Source: Catenulispora sp. EB89 (GTDB lineage: Bacteria > Actinomycetota > Actinomycetes > Streptomycetales > Catenulisporaceae). From it: a stretch of DNA of 64,000 bases. The stretch is taken from contig NZ_JBGCCU010000008.1 in the NCBI RefSeq assembly GCF_041261445.1, positions 248,001 through 312,000 of the forward strand. Reading direction: 5' to 3'. Shown here piece by piece: positions 1 through 8,432 of the stretch (position 1 is its first letter; every line of letters starts with the position of its first letter). The notes below the pieces were generated by a model, which saw only the letters and a program-made list of their open reading frames with translations, had not been told where the DNA came from and ran no database searches. A program made the position numbers and the translations under genes.

Positions 1-771
1 GCGCTGCCCTCGGCCCACGGCGACCACCTGTTCGACGGCGGCTACGACTTCATCGGCACCGGCTCCACCCCGCCGGTCACCGCGCAGGCCAAGGGCCACG
101 ACATCGTCTACGTCGCGGTGTCCGGCCCGCGCGTGGAGAACGGCCGCCTGGTCGTGCACGCCGACTCCGACATCGTCGATCCCGGCGGGCTCAAAGGCCG
201 GCGCGTCGCGCTCGGCCACGGATCGTGGCAGACCACGCTGCTGCTGCTCGCCCTGGAGAAGGCCGGTCTCACCTGGTCCGACATCACCCCGGTCGACGTC
301 TACGGCGACGCCGCCGAGCGCTTCCTGGCCCGCGAGGTCGACGCCTGGGTCGGCTCGTATCCGTACCTGACGAAGGTCGAGCAGCAGGCGGAGCTCAGGG
401 AGCTGATCCCCACCGACGGGCTGTTCAGCCACCGCTCGCTGTGGTTCACCAGCCGCGCCTTCGCCACCGGCCGCCGCGACGACCTCGCCGCCATCGTCGC
501 CGCGCTCCAGGAGGCGGACGCCTGGACCGCCGAGCACCCGGCTCAGGCCGCGGAGTTCTTCGCCGCCGACGACGACCGCCCGGCCGCCGAGTGGGAGCAC
601 GCCCTGCGCACCCGCCCCTGGGGCCTGCTGCCGCTGGACCCCGGCTTCGTCGCCGAACAGCAGCACGCCGCTGATCTGTTCTTCGCCAACGGCCTGATCG
701 AGCGCTCCGTGACCGTCGCGGACGCGGTGCTGGGCGAGGTGAACGACGTCGTGCGGGAATCAGCGCGCTGA
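1..771 (+). CDS. NitT/TauT-type ABC transporter substrate-binding protein (5' truncated)
   Basis: The reading frame is open from the first base, so the N-terminus with its signal peptide lies outside the window. The visible 256 residues look like the second half of a periplasmic-binding protein of the SsuA/NMT1/ThiY type: a segment reading TGSTPPVTAQAKGHDIVYVA, then DPGGLKGRRVALGHGSW, which matches the hinge and ligand-contact region of sulfonate, nitrate or taurine binders, and a helical C-terminal lobe. By family it would be secreted or lipid-anchored and deliver an organic anion to a membrane permease. The permease and ATPase must lie upstream. The family call is good; the substrate cannot be told. 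Confidence 0.8.
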   Translation, partial: ALPSAHGDHLFDGGYDFIGTGSTPPVTAQAKGHDIVYVAVSGPRVENGRLVVHADSDIVDPGGLKGRRVALGHGSWQTTLLLLALEKAGLTWSDITPVDVYGDAAERFLAREVDAWVGSYPYLTKVEQQAELRELIPTDGLFSHRSLWFTSRAFATGRRDDLAAIVAALQEADAWTAEHPAQAAEFFAADDDRPAAEWEHALRTRPWGLLPLDPGFVAEQQHAADLFFANGLIERSVTVADAVLGEVNDVVRESAR

Positions 772-940
772 CTTTCGGGCGGGCAACCCGGTTGATCGGT
801 GAGCGGTAGGGCATTTTCGAAGAAGTGTTCGCGGCCCGCCAGGCCCTACGTTCTGCGCAGGAGTCCAATCGGACGTGCATCAGTGCCCTGCGTCGCCGAC
901 GCGTCGGTGCCGGTGTGCGTCCTCGGCGGGGCCGGAGGGG

Positions 941-1717
941 ATGTCGTTGCCGAACATGCCGAACATGCCGAAGATGCCGGGGATGGTGATGGGCGGCGGG
1001 CACCACGTGCCGCTGCTCGACACGCTGGGAGCGGTGGGGCTGCTGGCCTGGGCCGCGGCCATGTGGCTGGCGGTCGCGGGGCTGGCGTTCGTCGACCGCG
1101 GGGGCAAGAAGGCCTGGATGTACCGGGCGAGCCTGACCGTCATCCTGATCGGCGTGGTCGGTCAGATCGGGCACCTGACCGAGCACGTCGCGCAGGCCGG
1201 CTACTGGATCTGGCATCCGGAGTCGCCGTCGTGGATGACGCCGTGGGGGACCGGTCTGGCCAACGGGTTCCAGCAGGTCGACCCCGGCCGGAAGACGCTG
1301 GGCATGGAGATCCTGCACCTGGTCGGCAACTTCATCTTCCTGGCCGGGCTGGCCGCGGTGATGGTCGTCACCGGCCGGGCCCGCCGGACCCGGACCCGCT
1401 GGTGGGGCCGGATGGGCGTGTGGATGCAGGGCATCCACGGCCTGGAGCACCTGGCGCTGACGGTGTCGATCTGGCTGGGCGCCAAGGAGGCCGTCGGGCT
1501 GTCCACCTGGTTCGGGCAGCTGAAGCCGGGGCCGGGCGCCACCACGTACCGGGTCTGGTGGCACTTCTGGGCCAACGTCGTGGGCTCCTTCATCTTCGCC
1601 ATGGCGCTGTGGCACCTGCGCCGCGAGCGGGGCGAGATCGCCGATTCGTTCCGCGAGACCCCGGTGAACCCGCCGGCGCCGGCCGAGCCGCCGCTGCCGG
1701 TGGACGTGCTGACCTGA
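941..1717 (+). CDS. Met-rich N-terminus, His-rich five-helix membrane protein
   Basis: I do not recognise a named family with certainty. The protein (about 258 aa from the chosen ATG) opens with a Met-rich tract, MPNMPNMPKMPGM, followed by GGGHH, then about five hydrophobic segments. His residues recur in or beside the helices: IGHLTEHVAQ, EILHLVGN, QGIHGLEHLAL, VWWHFWANV. Met-x-x-Met and His clusters are typical of copper or heme sites, so a metal- or heme-binding membrane protein is a reasonable inference. The frame is open upstream to 875. The ATG at 941 is preceded by GGAGGGG with almost no spacing, so an ATG at 956 or 965 could be the true start. It is followed after 34 bp by an AhpD-like redox gene, probably in one operon. 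Confidence 0.6.
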   Translation: MSLPNMPNMPKMPGMVMGGGHHVPLLDTLGAVGLLAWAAAMWLAVAGLAFVDRGGKKAWMYRASLTVILIGVVGQIGHLTEHVAQAGYWIWHPESPSWMTPWGTGLANGFQQVDPGRKTLGMEILHLVGNFIFLAGLAAVMVVTGRARRTRTRWWGRMGVWMQGIHGLEHLALTVSIWLGAKEAVGLSTWFGQLKPGPGATTYRVWWHFWANVVGSFIFAMALWHLRRERGEIADSFRETPVNPPAPAEPPLPVDVLT

Positions 1718-1751
1718 CCGCTTCACCCCCTCACCTCGGAGGTTCAAGGCC

Positions 1752-2354
1752 GTGCCGCACATCGACCTTGGCAACGACCAGCCAGGCATCCGCTCGCTGT
1801 TCTTCTACCGTCCCGAGACCGCCGCGCCGCTGTGCGACCTGGTCGAGGTCCTGCTCCGCGGCCCGAGCACGCTGGAGCGCTGGGAACGGGAGCTGATCGC
1901 CACCCGGGTCTCCGGCCTCAACGAGTGCCGCTACTGCACCACGACCCACGCCGCGTACGCCTGCGAGCAGGCCCCGGCGCAGACCGGGCTGGACCTGGTC
2001 CGCTCCGACGTCATAGCCGTCCCGGCGAGCGTCGGTGCGGACATCCTCGCCGCCCCGCTCAGTGCCAAGCTGCGGGCCCTGCTGGCCGTCGCCGAGGCGG
2101 TGCAGAAGAGCGGGAAGGCCGTCACGCCGGAACTCGTCGAGGCCGCCCGCGCGCAGGGGGCGACGGATCTGGAGCTGCACGACACAGTCCTGATAGCCGC
2201 CGCCTTCTGCATGTACAACCGCTACGTCGACGGGCTCGCCACGGTCGCGCCCGAGGACCCGGCGAACTACACCGCACGTGCCGCGCTCCAGGCGGAGCAC
2301 GGCTACCTGCCGGTCGTCGAGGCGGCGCTCGCGCATCAGGCGGGGCGGGACTGA
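1752..2354 (+). CDS. AhpD/carboxymuconolactone-decarboxylase-like peroxidase-related protein
   Basis: This 200-aa protein carries the AhpD-type redox motif in GLNECRYCTTTHAAYA (about residues 55-70): Glu, CxxC and a downstream His, preceded by the typical helix ERWERELIATRVS. Family members use the CxxC pair as a thiol reductant in alkylhydroperoxide reduction, and this length matches the 'uncharacterised peroxidase-related' subgroup. It is probably cytoplasmic. It follows the Met/His-rich membrane protein by 34 bp with GGAGG upstream of the GTG start, so the two are likely co-transcribed and may act together in redox or metal stress. The enzymatic partner is not visible. Confidence 0.85.
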   Translation: MPHIDLGNDQPGIRSLFFYRPETAAPLCDLVEVLLRGPSTLERWERELIATRVSGLNECRYCTTTHAAYACEQAPAQTGLDLVRSDVIAVPASVGADILAAPLSAKLRALLAVAEAVQKSGKAVTPELVEAARAQGATDLELHDTVLIAAAFCMYNRYVDGLATVAPEDPANYTARAALQAEHGYLPVVEAALAHQAGRD

Positions 2355-2440
2355 TCGCTTCAGGACGCTCAGCGGCAGCGTCAGGTGCGGGCCGGCTGGC
2401 TCGGCCAGGGTTCAGCGCGGGAACGGCGAGACCTTCGGCC

Positions 2441-3550
2441 TTAGTCCTCCGTGGCGGTTGGTTCGAGCGACTCCGGCGTGCCGGTGTCCGCGCTGCCAGC
2501 ACCGTCGTCCGAACCGGAGCCGGAGCCAGAGCCGGAACCAGCCGAACCAGCCACCCCAGCCTGCCGCCGCCGCCCCGCCATCACCGCCCCGACAACCAGC
2601 GCCAGCGCGAGCACCACCAACGCCGCCGGCGCCACCGTGCCCTCCCACAGCAGCTTCGACTGGTCGTCCTTCGACTGCTTGACCGCGTCCGAGATCCCCT
2701 GCGGCGACATCTTGGTGTCCACGTCCAGCACCGCCGTCAGCGGCACCGTCCCCAGCTTCGTCGTCATCTGCGCGGTCACGATCTGGTGCGCGTCGGCGTC
2801 GACCGTGGTCCCGCTCGGCTGGTCCACCCACATCGTGGTCTTCGTCGCCGACGTGTACGACAGCGGCACCATCACGCTGTCACCGCCCGGCGGCAGCAGC
2901 GCAGCCAAGGCGCCCTGCATGTCCGGCGCCATCGTCGCGGCCAGTCCCTTGAGCACCGACACCGGCACCGCCGGCGGCAACTGCGCCAGCGTGCCCTGGT
3001 CCTTCAACGCCCCGGAGACGTCCACGGTGAACACGTACGTCGAGCGCCCGACATGGCTCTCGCTGCGTACGTACTTGGCCGTGGCCTGGGTCGCGGTCGC
3101 GCCGTCCCACCACGGGTAGTCGTGCTTGCCGGGAGCGAACGCGAACCCCACCGCCAGGCCCTGGTGCGGGTCGGCGGTGACGCCGGCCGGTGCGGCCGCC
3201 GGCATCAGGGTTTTGCGGTCCACGGCCCACGTCGAGGTCGGGTTGCCGAGCACCCCGCCGGCCCCGTTGATCGCGGTGACGTCGGACAGCACCGCGACGT
3301 TGCCGTGCATCCCGATCGCCTTGACGGTCTCCACCGCGGTGAACGGCGCGCCCTTGACGAACGCGTGCGCCAGGTCACCGCCGGTCACCGCCCGCTGATC
3401 GAGGTACGTAGCCGTCCCGGCGTAGCGGGTGACGGTGTTCTGGTCGCTCTGGACGCGCTCGGCGTCCGGCACCAGCTTGAACCGGATCACCCCCGCGACG
3501 GCGGCGCACACGACGGCACCGGCGGTGAATGCGAGAACTGATTTGCGCAT
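2441..3550 (-). CDS. DUF3068/PorA-like secreted or membrane-anchored protein
   Basis: The 369-aa product starts with a signal anchor (MRKSVLAFTAGAVVCAAVAGVI), has a long extracellular domain with the DUF3068 hallmark of a mature start rich in VPDAERVQSDQNTVT and a GKHDYPWWDG segment, a second transmembrane helix near residues 307-326, and a short Gly-Ser tail ([18 protein letters not shown]). DUF3068 proteins are actinobacterial cell-surface proteins, sometimes annotated as porin PorA-like, with no firm function. The tail is encoded by a short GGTTCC/GGCTCC-type repeat (about 2495-2560). A near-perfect CRP-type palindrome lies about 55 bp upstream of the ATG. Confidence 0.75.
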   Translation of the reverse strand: MRKSVLAFTAGAVVCAAVAGVIRFKLVPDAERVQSDQNTVTRYAGTATYLDQRAVTGGDLAHAFVKGAPFTAVETVKAIGMHGNVAVLSDVTAINGAGGVLGNPTSTWAVDRKTLMPAAAPAGVTADPHQGLAVGFAFAPGKHDYPWWDGATATQATAKYVRSESHVGRSTYVFTVDVSGALKDQGTLAQLPPAVPVSVLKGLAATMAPDMQGALAALLPPGGDSVMVPLSYTSATKTTMWVDQPSGTTVDADAHQIVTAQMTTKLGTVPLTAVLDVDTKMSPQGISDAVKQSKDDQSKLLWEGTVAPAALVVLALALVVGAVMAGRRRQAGVAGSAGSGSGSGSGSDDGAGSADTGTPESLEPTATED

Positions 3551-3604
3551 GGTATCGAATCCTGACGAGCCCGGGGACAGGGAAGAAGCGCGAGAAAACC
3601 GGTA

Positions 3605-3622
3605 CTGTGACCGTCGTCACAG
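3605..3622. promoter_or_regulatory. CRP/FNR-type palindrome upstream of the DUF3068 gene
   Basis: The sequence CTGTGACCGTCGTCACAG is a perfect 7-bp inverted repeat with a 4-bp spacer and matches the TGTGA-N6-TCACA consensus of CRP-family regulators (Crp/GlxR in actinobacteria). It lies 55-72 bp upstream of the start at 3550, a position compatible with activation or repression. The match is seen directly; the regulator is inferred. Confidence 0.55.
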
Positions 3623-3696
3623 CGAGCCGTGTCCGGAAGGGTAATGCCAGCTACCCGCAAGTAGGAAGAGGCAAGCTGAAGAATTCTCACCTTGAC

Positions 3697-3739
3697 GCGG
3701 TACGGCTCCGGGTGGATCATGCACCCGCAGCCGTACCGC
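3697..3739 (-). terminator. Hairpin terminator after the malectin-domain gene
   Basis: An 11-bp perfect stem, GCGGTACGGCT with AGCCGTACCGC, encloses an inner GGGTG/CACCC stem. It begins 12 bp beyond the stop codon of the minus-strand gene that ends at 3752. There is no clear U-tract, as is common for actinobacterial terminators. Confidence 0.65.
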
Positions 3740-3751
3740 GCACTCCTCACC

Positions 3752-6355
3752 TCACGACACTTCGATGCCGTTGACCTGTGCGTTGTCCTTGACGGTGACG
3801 AACTGGACGGTGATGTGGCCACCGCTGTCGGCGGCAGCGGTGAACTGTTCGACGACCGCCTTGTTCGCGGCGCCGGCGGTCGCCAGGATGTCGAAGGAGT
3901 TCAACACCTGCGTTCCGTTGATCGTCACGTTGAACAGGCGCGCGCCTGCCGTCGTCCAGTACGTCTCCGCAAAGTGCAGGCGCACGGTGTGGCTCGAACC
4001 GGCGGTGAAGCCGGGGATGGTGTAACTGAAGTTGCCGTACCGGTTGGTCTGGTAGACGGCCGTCGGCGCCGGGTTCGCCACCCCGCTCACGTCGATCGCG
4101 TTGCCGCTGGCGGAGGTCGCGCCACCGGTGAAGTCCTCGTCCGCCGCGAACGGCGACACGGCCGGACCGCCGGAGTTGATCTGGACCGTCGTGGGCGGCG
4201 GTGGCGGCGTCGCGGACGAGGGGTTGATCTCGATCCCGTTGACCTGTGCGTTGTCCTTGACCGAGGCGAACTGGATGGTGAGTTTTCCGGACCCGCCGGC
4301 GGCGACGGTGAACTGTTCGACGACCGCCTTGTTCGCGGCGCCGGCGGTGGCCAGGATATCGAAGGAGTTCAACACCTGCGTTCCGTTGATCGTCACGTTG
4401 AACAGGCGCGCGCCTGCCGTCTTCCAGTACGTCTCCGCGAAGTGCAGCCGTACCGTGTATGTGCCGCTCGTCGGCAGCCCGCCGACGGCGTAGCCGAAAG
4501 TGCCGTATCGGTTGGTCTGGTAGACCGCGGCGGGCGCCGGGTTGTTCGCGCCGCTCAGGTCGATCGCGTTGCCGCTGGCGGAGGTCGCGCCGCCGGTGAA
4601 GTACTGGTCGGCGACGAACGGGGACACCGCCGGGCCGCCGGCGTTGATCTTGACGCCGTTCGGCAGCGGCGGTGGCGGCGGGGGCGCGGTGCCCACGATG
4701 CCGAAGATGGCCAGGCTGGCGGCCAGGCCCACGAAGACCTGGCCGTTCGTCACCACCGGCGACGTGAACTTCACGTACCCTGAGATGCCGTCCCGGGCGT
4801 TGTTCTGACTGCTGTTGTAGAGCTCGTTCCCGAGGTTCGTGGCGTCGTAGGCGCGCAGCACCGAGTCACCGCCCTCGGTCCACAGGACGCCGCTGCCCGC
4901 CGCGGTCCCGTTGCTCGAAACCACCGCGTCGCCGCCGGTGCCGCCGAACGACTCGGACGTCTTCGAGGTCGGGTTCGCCGACAGCTTGCCGCCGCTGAAC
5001 GAGTAGGCCACGGTCGGCCCGCCCGACTCTGAGAAGTACACGTACTGTCCGTTCGGACCGTTGTAGAACCCCGGCGTGCTGAACAGCGACCCGACGCTTC
5101 CGACCGGCAGCTCCTGGACGATCTTGTCGATGTCCGTGCGGTTGTAGTCGGTGCCGCCGCAGACGAGGTTGGGATCCGCTGTGAAACCGCCCATGTTCGT
5201 GGTGCTCACCACATAGGGCCGCCCTTCCTTGCCCGCGCCGATCACCTCGTTCGCGGACGGGATCAGCAATGGGCCGCCGGCGCCGAGGTCGTTGTCGCCA
5301 CCGCACTTCGCGGTGAACGGTGCGAAGTAGTCCTGCCGCTTGAGCGAGGAGTTCAGGCGCACGAAACTCTGGCCCATGTCGGTGCCGCCGCTGTCGGCGT
5401 CGAACGTGCCGTTCCCGCTCATGAAGTAGAGGTTGCCGCCGGGGTCGGCGGCCAGCCCGGCGCCGCCGCCCCAGATCCCGGCCTGGGAACCGTTGGCGGT
5501 GTCGTTGTATAGGTTCGCGACCGTGAACGCGTTGTTCGAGTAGCTGTAGCCGAAGATCCAGCCGTGATAGTCACCGATGTCGCAGAACGAGGTGAAGCTC
5601 ACGTAGAGCCGGCCGTTGGCGAGCACGAGCGCGGAGCGCTGCCGTTCGACACTGGGATCGAAGGTGATGGTCCCGCCGACGCTGCCGGCGCCCGTACCCG
5701 GCGCCGAGCCCTGGATGACGACGGCCGGCCACTTGTCCGCGCCGGTGGTGACGTCGAGGGCGTGCAGCCGGTAGACCTCCTTGCCGTTCTCCTGGTCGTA
5801 GGCCACGACGAACATCGTGTTCGTGGCCGGGTCGATGACCGGCGTGCTGGTGATGCCGATGATCGGTTGCAGGTCGCCGCAGTCCTGGAAGGAGCTCGGC
5901 ACCGCCTGCGCCCCGGCCGGCAGCAGGCTCACCTTCCACAGCGGGGGCGGGGGAGTGGTCGTGAACTGGTCGGCGTCGAAGGCGTAGACGCTGTCGTTCT
6001 CCGTCGCCGCGAAGACCACGTTGTGGGTCGCGCCGCCGATGGTGAGGTTCGGCAGGTAGAGCGGCTGGGCGTAGAGCTGGCCGTCCACCGGGTAGGAGAC
6101 CCGCTTGCCGAACTGGGACGAGGTGACGTTCGAGGTGTTCAGGACGGTCTCGTTCGGATACTGGCCGCTGTGCGCGTTGTCGTTGCGCAGCGTGGTGACG
6201 GCGGTGTTCGCCGCCGCCGCGTGGGCGGGCGTGGCGCTCAGGTTCACGGTGATCAGCGTTTGTGCGACCACCAGCAGTGCGGTGAACCAACTCAGGAGGA
6301 CGGAGCGCCGTCGCCGCTGTGCGGCGGATGGCGCGGGCAGGATGAAGGCTCGCAT
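3752..6355 (-). CDS. Secreted PQQ-like beta-propeller protein with two malectin domains
   Basis: The 867-aa product has a Sec signal peptide (residues 1 to about 46, ending in AHAAA). A long propeller-like domain (about 47-560) has repeated blades such as VVFAATENDSVYAFDAD and LYFMSGNGTFDADSGG. A PPPPPP linker leads to a malectin domain (about 568-710), and a second PPPPP linker leads to another (about 725-867). Malectin folds bind di- and oligoglucosides, so an extracellular glucan-binding role fits the neighbouring GH64 glucanase; no catalytic domain is evident. The start has AAGGGG eight bases upstream. The two malectin domains are nearly identical at DNA level over about 140 bp. A terminator separates it from the upstream glucanase gene, so it has its own promoter or depends on read-through. 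Confidence 0.8.
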   Translation of the reverse strand: MRAFILPAPSAAQRRRRSVLLSWFTALLVVAQTLITVNLSATPAHAAAANTAVTTLRNDNAHSGQYPNETVLNTSNVTSSQFGKRVSYPVDGQLYAQPLYLPNLTIGGATHNVVFAATENDSVYAFDADQFTTTPPPPLWKVSLLPAGAQAVPSSFQDCGDLQPIIGITSTPVIDPATNTMFVVAYDQENGKEVYRLHALDVTTGADKWPAVVIQGSAPGTGAGSVGGTITFDPSVERQRSALVLANGRLYVSFTSFCDIGDYHGWIFGYSYSNNAFTVANLYNDTANGSQAGIWGGGAGLAADPGGNLYFMSGNGTFDADSGGTDMGQSFVRLNSSLKRQDYFAPFTAKCGGDNDLGAGGPLLIPSANEVIGAGKEGRPYVVSTTNMGGFTADPNLVCGGTDYNRTDIDKIVQELPVGSVGSLFSTPGFYNGPNGQYVYFSESGGPTVAYSFSGGKLSANPTSKTSESFGGTGGDAVVSSNGTAAGSGVLWTEGGDSVLRAYDATNLGNELYNSSQNNARDGISGYVKFTSPVVTNGQVFVGLAASLAIFGIVGTAPPPPPPLPNGVKINAGGPAVSPFVADQYFTGGATSASGNAIDLSGANNPAPAAVYQTNRYGTFGYAVGGLPTSGTYTVRLHFAETYWKTAGARLFNVTINGTQVLNSFDILATAGAANKAVVEQFTVAAGGSGKLTIQFASVKDNAQVNGIEINPSSATPPPPPTTVQINSGGPAVSPFAADEDFTGGATSASGNAIDVSGVANPAPTAVYQTNRYGNFSYTIPGFTAGSSHTVRLHFAETYWTTAGARLFNVTINGTQVLNSFDILATAGAANKAVVEQFTAAADSGGHITVQFVTVKDNAQVNGIEVS
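3840..4448 (-). repeat. Near-identical 140-bp direct repeat encoding the two malectin domains
   Basis: Positions about 3840-3980 and 4308-4448 (offset 468 bp, 156 codons) differ at only a handful of bases over the first 130. They include an identical run of more than 60 bases centred on the codons for FNVTINGTQVLNSFD. The flanking sequence is less conserved, which points to recent duplication or gene conversion. Confidence 0.85.
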
Positions 6356-6378
6356 CTGGCATGCCCCTTAGGCAGGGC

Positions 6379-6422
6379 CGCGGCCGGGGAACTCGCCTGG
6401 GTGGGCGGGCTCCCCGGCCGCG
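6379..6422 (-). terminator. 12-bp stem hairpin after the GH64 glucanase gene
   Basis: CGCGGCCGGGGA (6379-6390) pairs perfectly with TCCCCGGCCGCG (6411-6422) around a 20-nt loop. It sits just downstream of the glucanase stop codon and upstream of the malectin gene start, consistent with an intrinsic-type terminator. Confidence 0.65.
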
Positions 6423-6453
6423 ACGAGGGGGAGCCCGCCGTTCGGCGCGGCGG

Positions 6454-8127
6454 CTACCAGCCGACCGCGACCACCATGTACTGCGGGTTGGTCACCGAGA
6501 TGTCAGAGGACTGACCGGCGTCGTCGTCGTACGGGAAGCCGTACTGGGCGCCGTTGATCGCGTTCTGGTGCCAGAACTGTGCGTAGTAGTTGGCCGGCGC
6601 GGCCTGGTAGAAGTTCGCCGGGTTGGACTGCTGCGCCGCCGGCAGCTGCGCGACGTGCCGGTTCAGGCCGGCGCACAGCTGGGGGTTGTTCGCCATGGTG
6701 CCGCCGCACCCGAAGATCTGCGCGGTGGAATCGCTGGTGTCGCCGTTGGCTGCGGCGTAGCTCTGGAAGTAGTTCGCGTAGGCGCCGCCGGTCTGGAACG
6801 CCTTGTCGTTGCCCGGCGACGGGATGCCGTACGGCGCCTGGTCGGTCGCCAGTTCCTTGAACTCGGTCGGCACCGAGCTCTGGAACCGGCTGAAGGTCGC
6901 CGCCCGGGATTCCTGGAACGTGGCGTAGTTCTCGCCGACCTGCTGGTTGGATCCGTCGTGGCCGTGCAGCAGCAGGGCCAGCTTCAGGCCGAACCGGTCG
7001 ACGCGGGTGGTGTCCACGTTGATGAAGGTCGTGCCGACGGTGAACTCGATGAAGTCGTAGTACGGGCCGTTCGGCGTGCCGAGGTAGAAGTACATCCGGC
7101 CGGCCGAGTTCGCCGGCATGTCGACGTACGGCTGCTGGGCGATCGACTTGGTCTGGCCGTTGAAGCTCCAGAAGACCTGGCTGTCGGGGTACTGGCCGTT
7201 GGTCTGGTTGACGATCGACAGTTCCAGCACGTGGGTCGCCGGCGGAATGGCCGACGTGTTACCCCAGAACGCCGGCGGCGGAGCGCCGCCGGTGCCGCTG
7301 GTGCCCACGGTCCAGCTGAAGGTCGTGCTCCCCGACGCGCCGGTGGTGTCCCTGGCGGTGACCGTCACCGTGGAGCTGCCCGCCGTCGTCGCCGTGCCGG
7401 TGATCAGTCCGGTGCCGCTGATGGACAGTCCGGCCGGCAGGCCAGCGGCGCTGTAGCTCAGCGTCTGGCCGGAAGCCGAGTCGGTGGCCTGGATCTGCAG
7501 GGAGACAGAGCTGCCGGTCGCAGTGGTCTGATTGCCCGGATCGGTCACCGTCACGGCGTCGCCGGTGCCGCTGCCGGTGCCGAACACCTGGAACTCCCAC
7601 AGCGAGTAGTCCCACTGCGTGCCGCGGGCGGTGCCGTACATGCGGACGTAGCGGCCGCTGCCCGAGACGTTCAGCGTCTGCGTGCCGCCGGTGCCGGTCG
7701 TGGTCGAGGAGACCGTGGTCCAGCTCGCTCCGTCGGTGGACGTCTGGATCTGGAACGCCTTGCCGTACGCGGTCTCCCAGTGCAGGGCGACCTGGCACAG
7801 CGACTGCACCGAGCCGAGGTCCACCTGGACCCACTGCGGGTCGGAGAACTGCGAGGACCAGCGGGTGTTCAGGTTCCCGTCGAAGGCGTCGGCGGCCGGG
7901 AAGCTGGCGTTCTCCTGCGAGGAGGCGGTGGCGGGGTGGTTCAGCGCCAGGTCGGTGCCGGTGTCGCAGGTGGCCGCCGCCGCCTTCGGGGCGCCGGGCT
8001 GGCTCAGCGCCAACCCGGCGACGAGGGCCAGGACCGCCAGGACGATGGTCAGGGGTCTGCTACGGGGTCTGCTACGCGGTCGGTTGCGGGGTCTGCGGGC
8101 GGCCCGGGCGATGGATGCTGAGGACAA
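6454..8127 (-). CDS. Secreted GH64 beta-1,3-glucanase with F5/8C (CBM32-like) and Ig-like domains
   Basis: I place the start at a TTG (8127) preceded by GGAGAG, giving 557 aa. An Arg-rich n-region and hydrophobic core form a signal peptide ending near residue 52 (APKAAAA). Next come a discoidin/CBM32-like domain (about 56-187; NTRWSSQFSDPQWVQVDLG), an Ig-like putative domain (about 195-282; GLPAGLSISGTGLITGTA) and a GH64 thaumatin-like catalytic domain (about 290-557). Family GH64 releases laminaripentaose-type products from beta-1,3-glucan. DFIEFT and, 16 residues later, the Asp of TTRVD match the spacing of the known catalytic Glu/Asp pair. The long open extension to 8562 has no signal-like start and is probably non-coding. 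It shares its CBM32 domain and promoter region with the divergent gene at 8433. Confidence 0.88.
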   Translation of the reverse strand: MSSASIARAARRPRNRPRSRPRSRPLTIVLAVLALVAGLALSQPGAPKAAAATCDTGTDLALNHPATASSQENASFPAADAFDGNLNTRWSSQFSDPQWVQVDLGSVQSLCQVALHWETAYGKAFQIQTSTDGASWTTVSSTTTGTGGTQTLNVSGSGRYVRMYGTARGTQWDYSLWEFQVFGTGSGTGDAVTVTDPGNQTTATGSSVSLQIQATDSASGQTLSYSAAGLPAGLSISGTGLITGTATTAGSSTVTVTARDTTGASGSTTFSWTVGTSGTGGAPPPAFWGNTSAIPPATHVLELSIVNQTNGQYPDSQVFWSFNGQTKSIAQQPYVDMPANSAGRMYFYLGTPNGPYYDFIEFTVGTTFINVDTTRVDRFGLKLALLLHGHDGSNQQVGENYATFQESRAATFSRFQSSVPTEFKELATDQAPYGIPSPGNDKAFQTGGAYANYFQSYAAANGDTSDSTAQIFGCGGTMANNPQLCAGLNRHVAQLPAAQQSNPANFYQAAPANYYAQFWHQNAINGAQYGFPYDDDAGQSSDISVTNPQYMVVAVGW

Positions 8128-8330
8128 AGCTCTCTCCAGTACACGAGGAGGCGACGCTCCGTGCGTCGCGAGTGAATCAGCCTTCGTGCACCAGTCGGGA
8201 GGGCACCCTTGGTGGCTGATGTTGCGCCGGTGTTTCCGCGGTGTCAATCCCGGACCCGGTTCCGTAACCGATTTCGGTACCGGTTCCGGGCCGACGTGGG
8301 CGCCCGGGCCGGATCCGGCGGTCATGACTT

Positions 8331-8350
8331 GTTTCAAAGCTTGACGAAAC
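8331..8350. promoter_or_regulatory. Candidate ROK operator in the glucanase/CBM intergenic region
   Basis: GTTTCAAAGCTTGACGAAAC has GTTTC and GAAAC as inverted ends and lies in the 305-bp divergent intergenic region, about 83 bp before the CBM gene and 204 bp before the glucanase start. The 15-bp string TTGTTTCAAAGCTTG occurs again just upstream of the ROK regulator gene (11294-11308), which makes it a strong operator candidate for that protein. The rest of 8128-8330 holds only short GGTTCCG repeats. Confidence 0.65.
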
Positions 8351-8432
8351 TCCCCGGCGTCAATACCGTGCGACACGGCTGCCAGTCGGCCGGGGCATCG
8401 CAGAGCACGACACAAGTGATCGTGGAGCTGCC

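Noticed and set aside
2364-2382. Hairpin GACGCT/AGCGTC between convergent genes
   Set aside because: A 6-bp stem with a 7-nt loop is common by chance at this GC content; too weak to annotate as a terminator.
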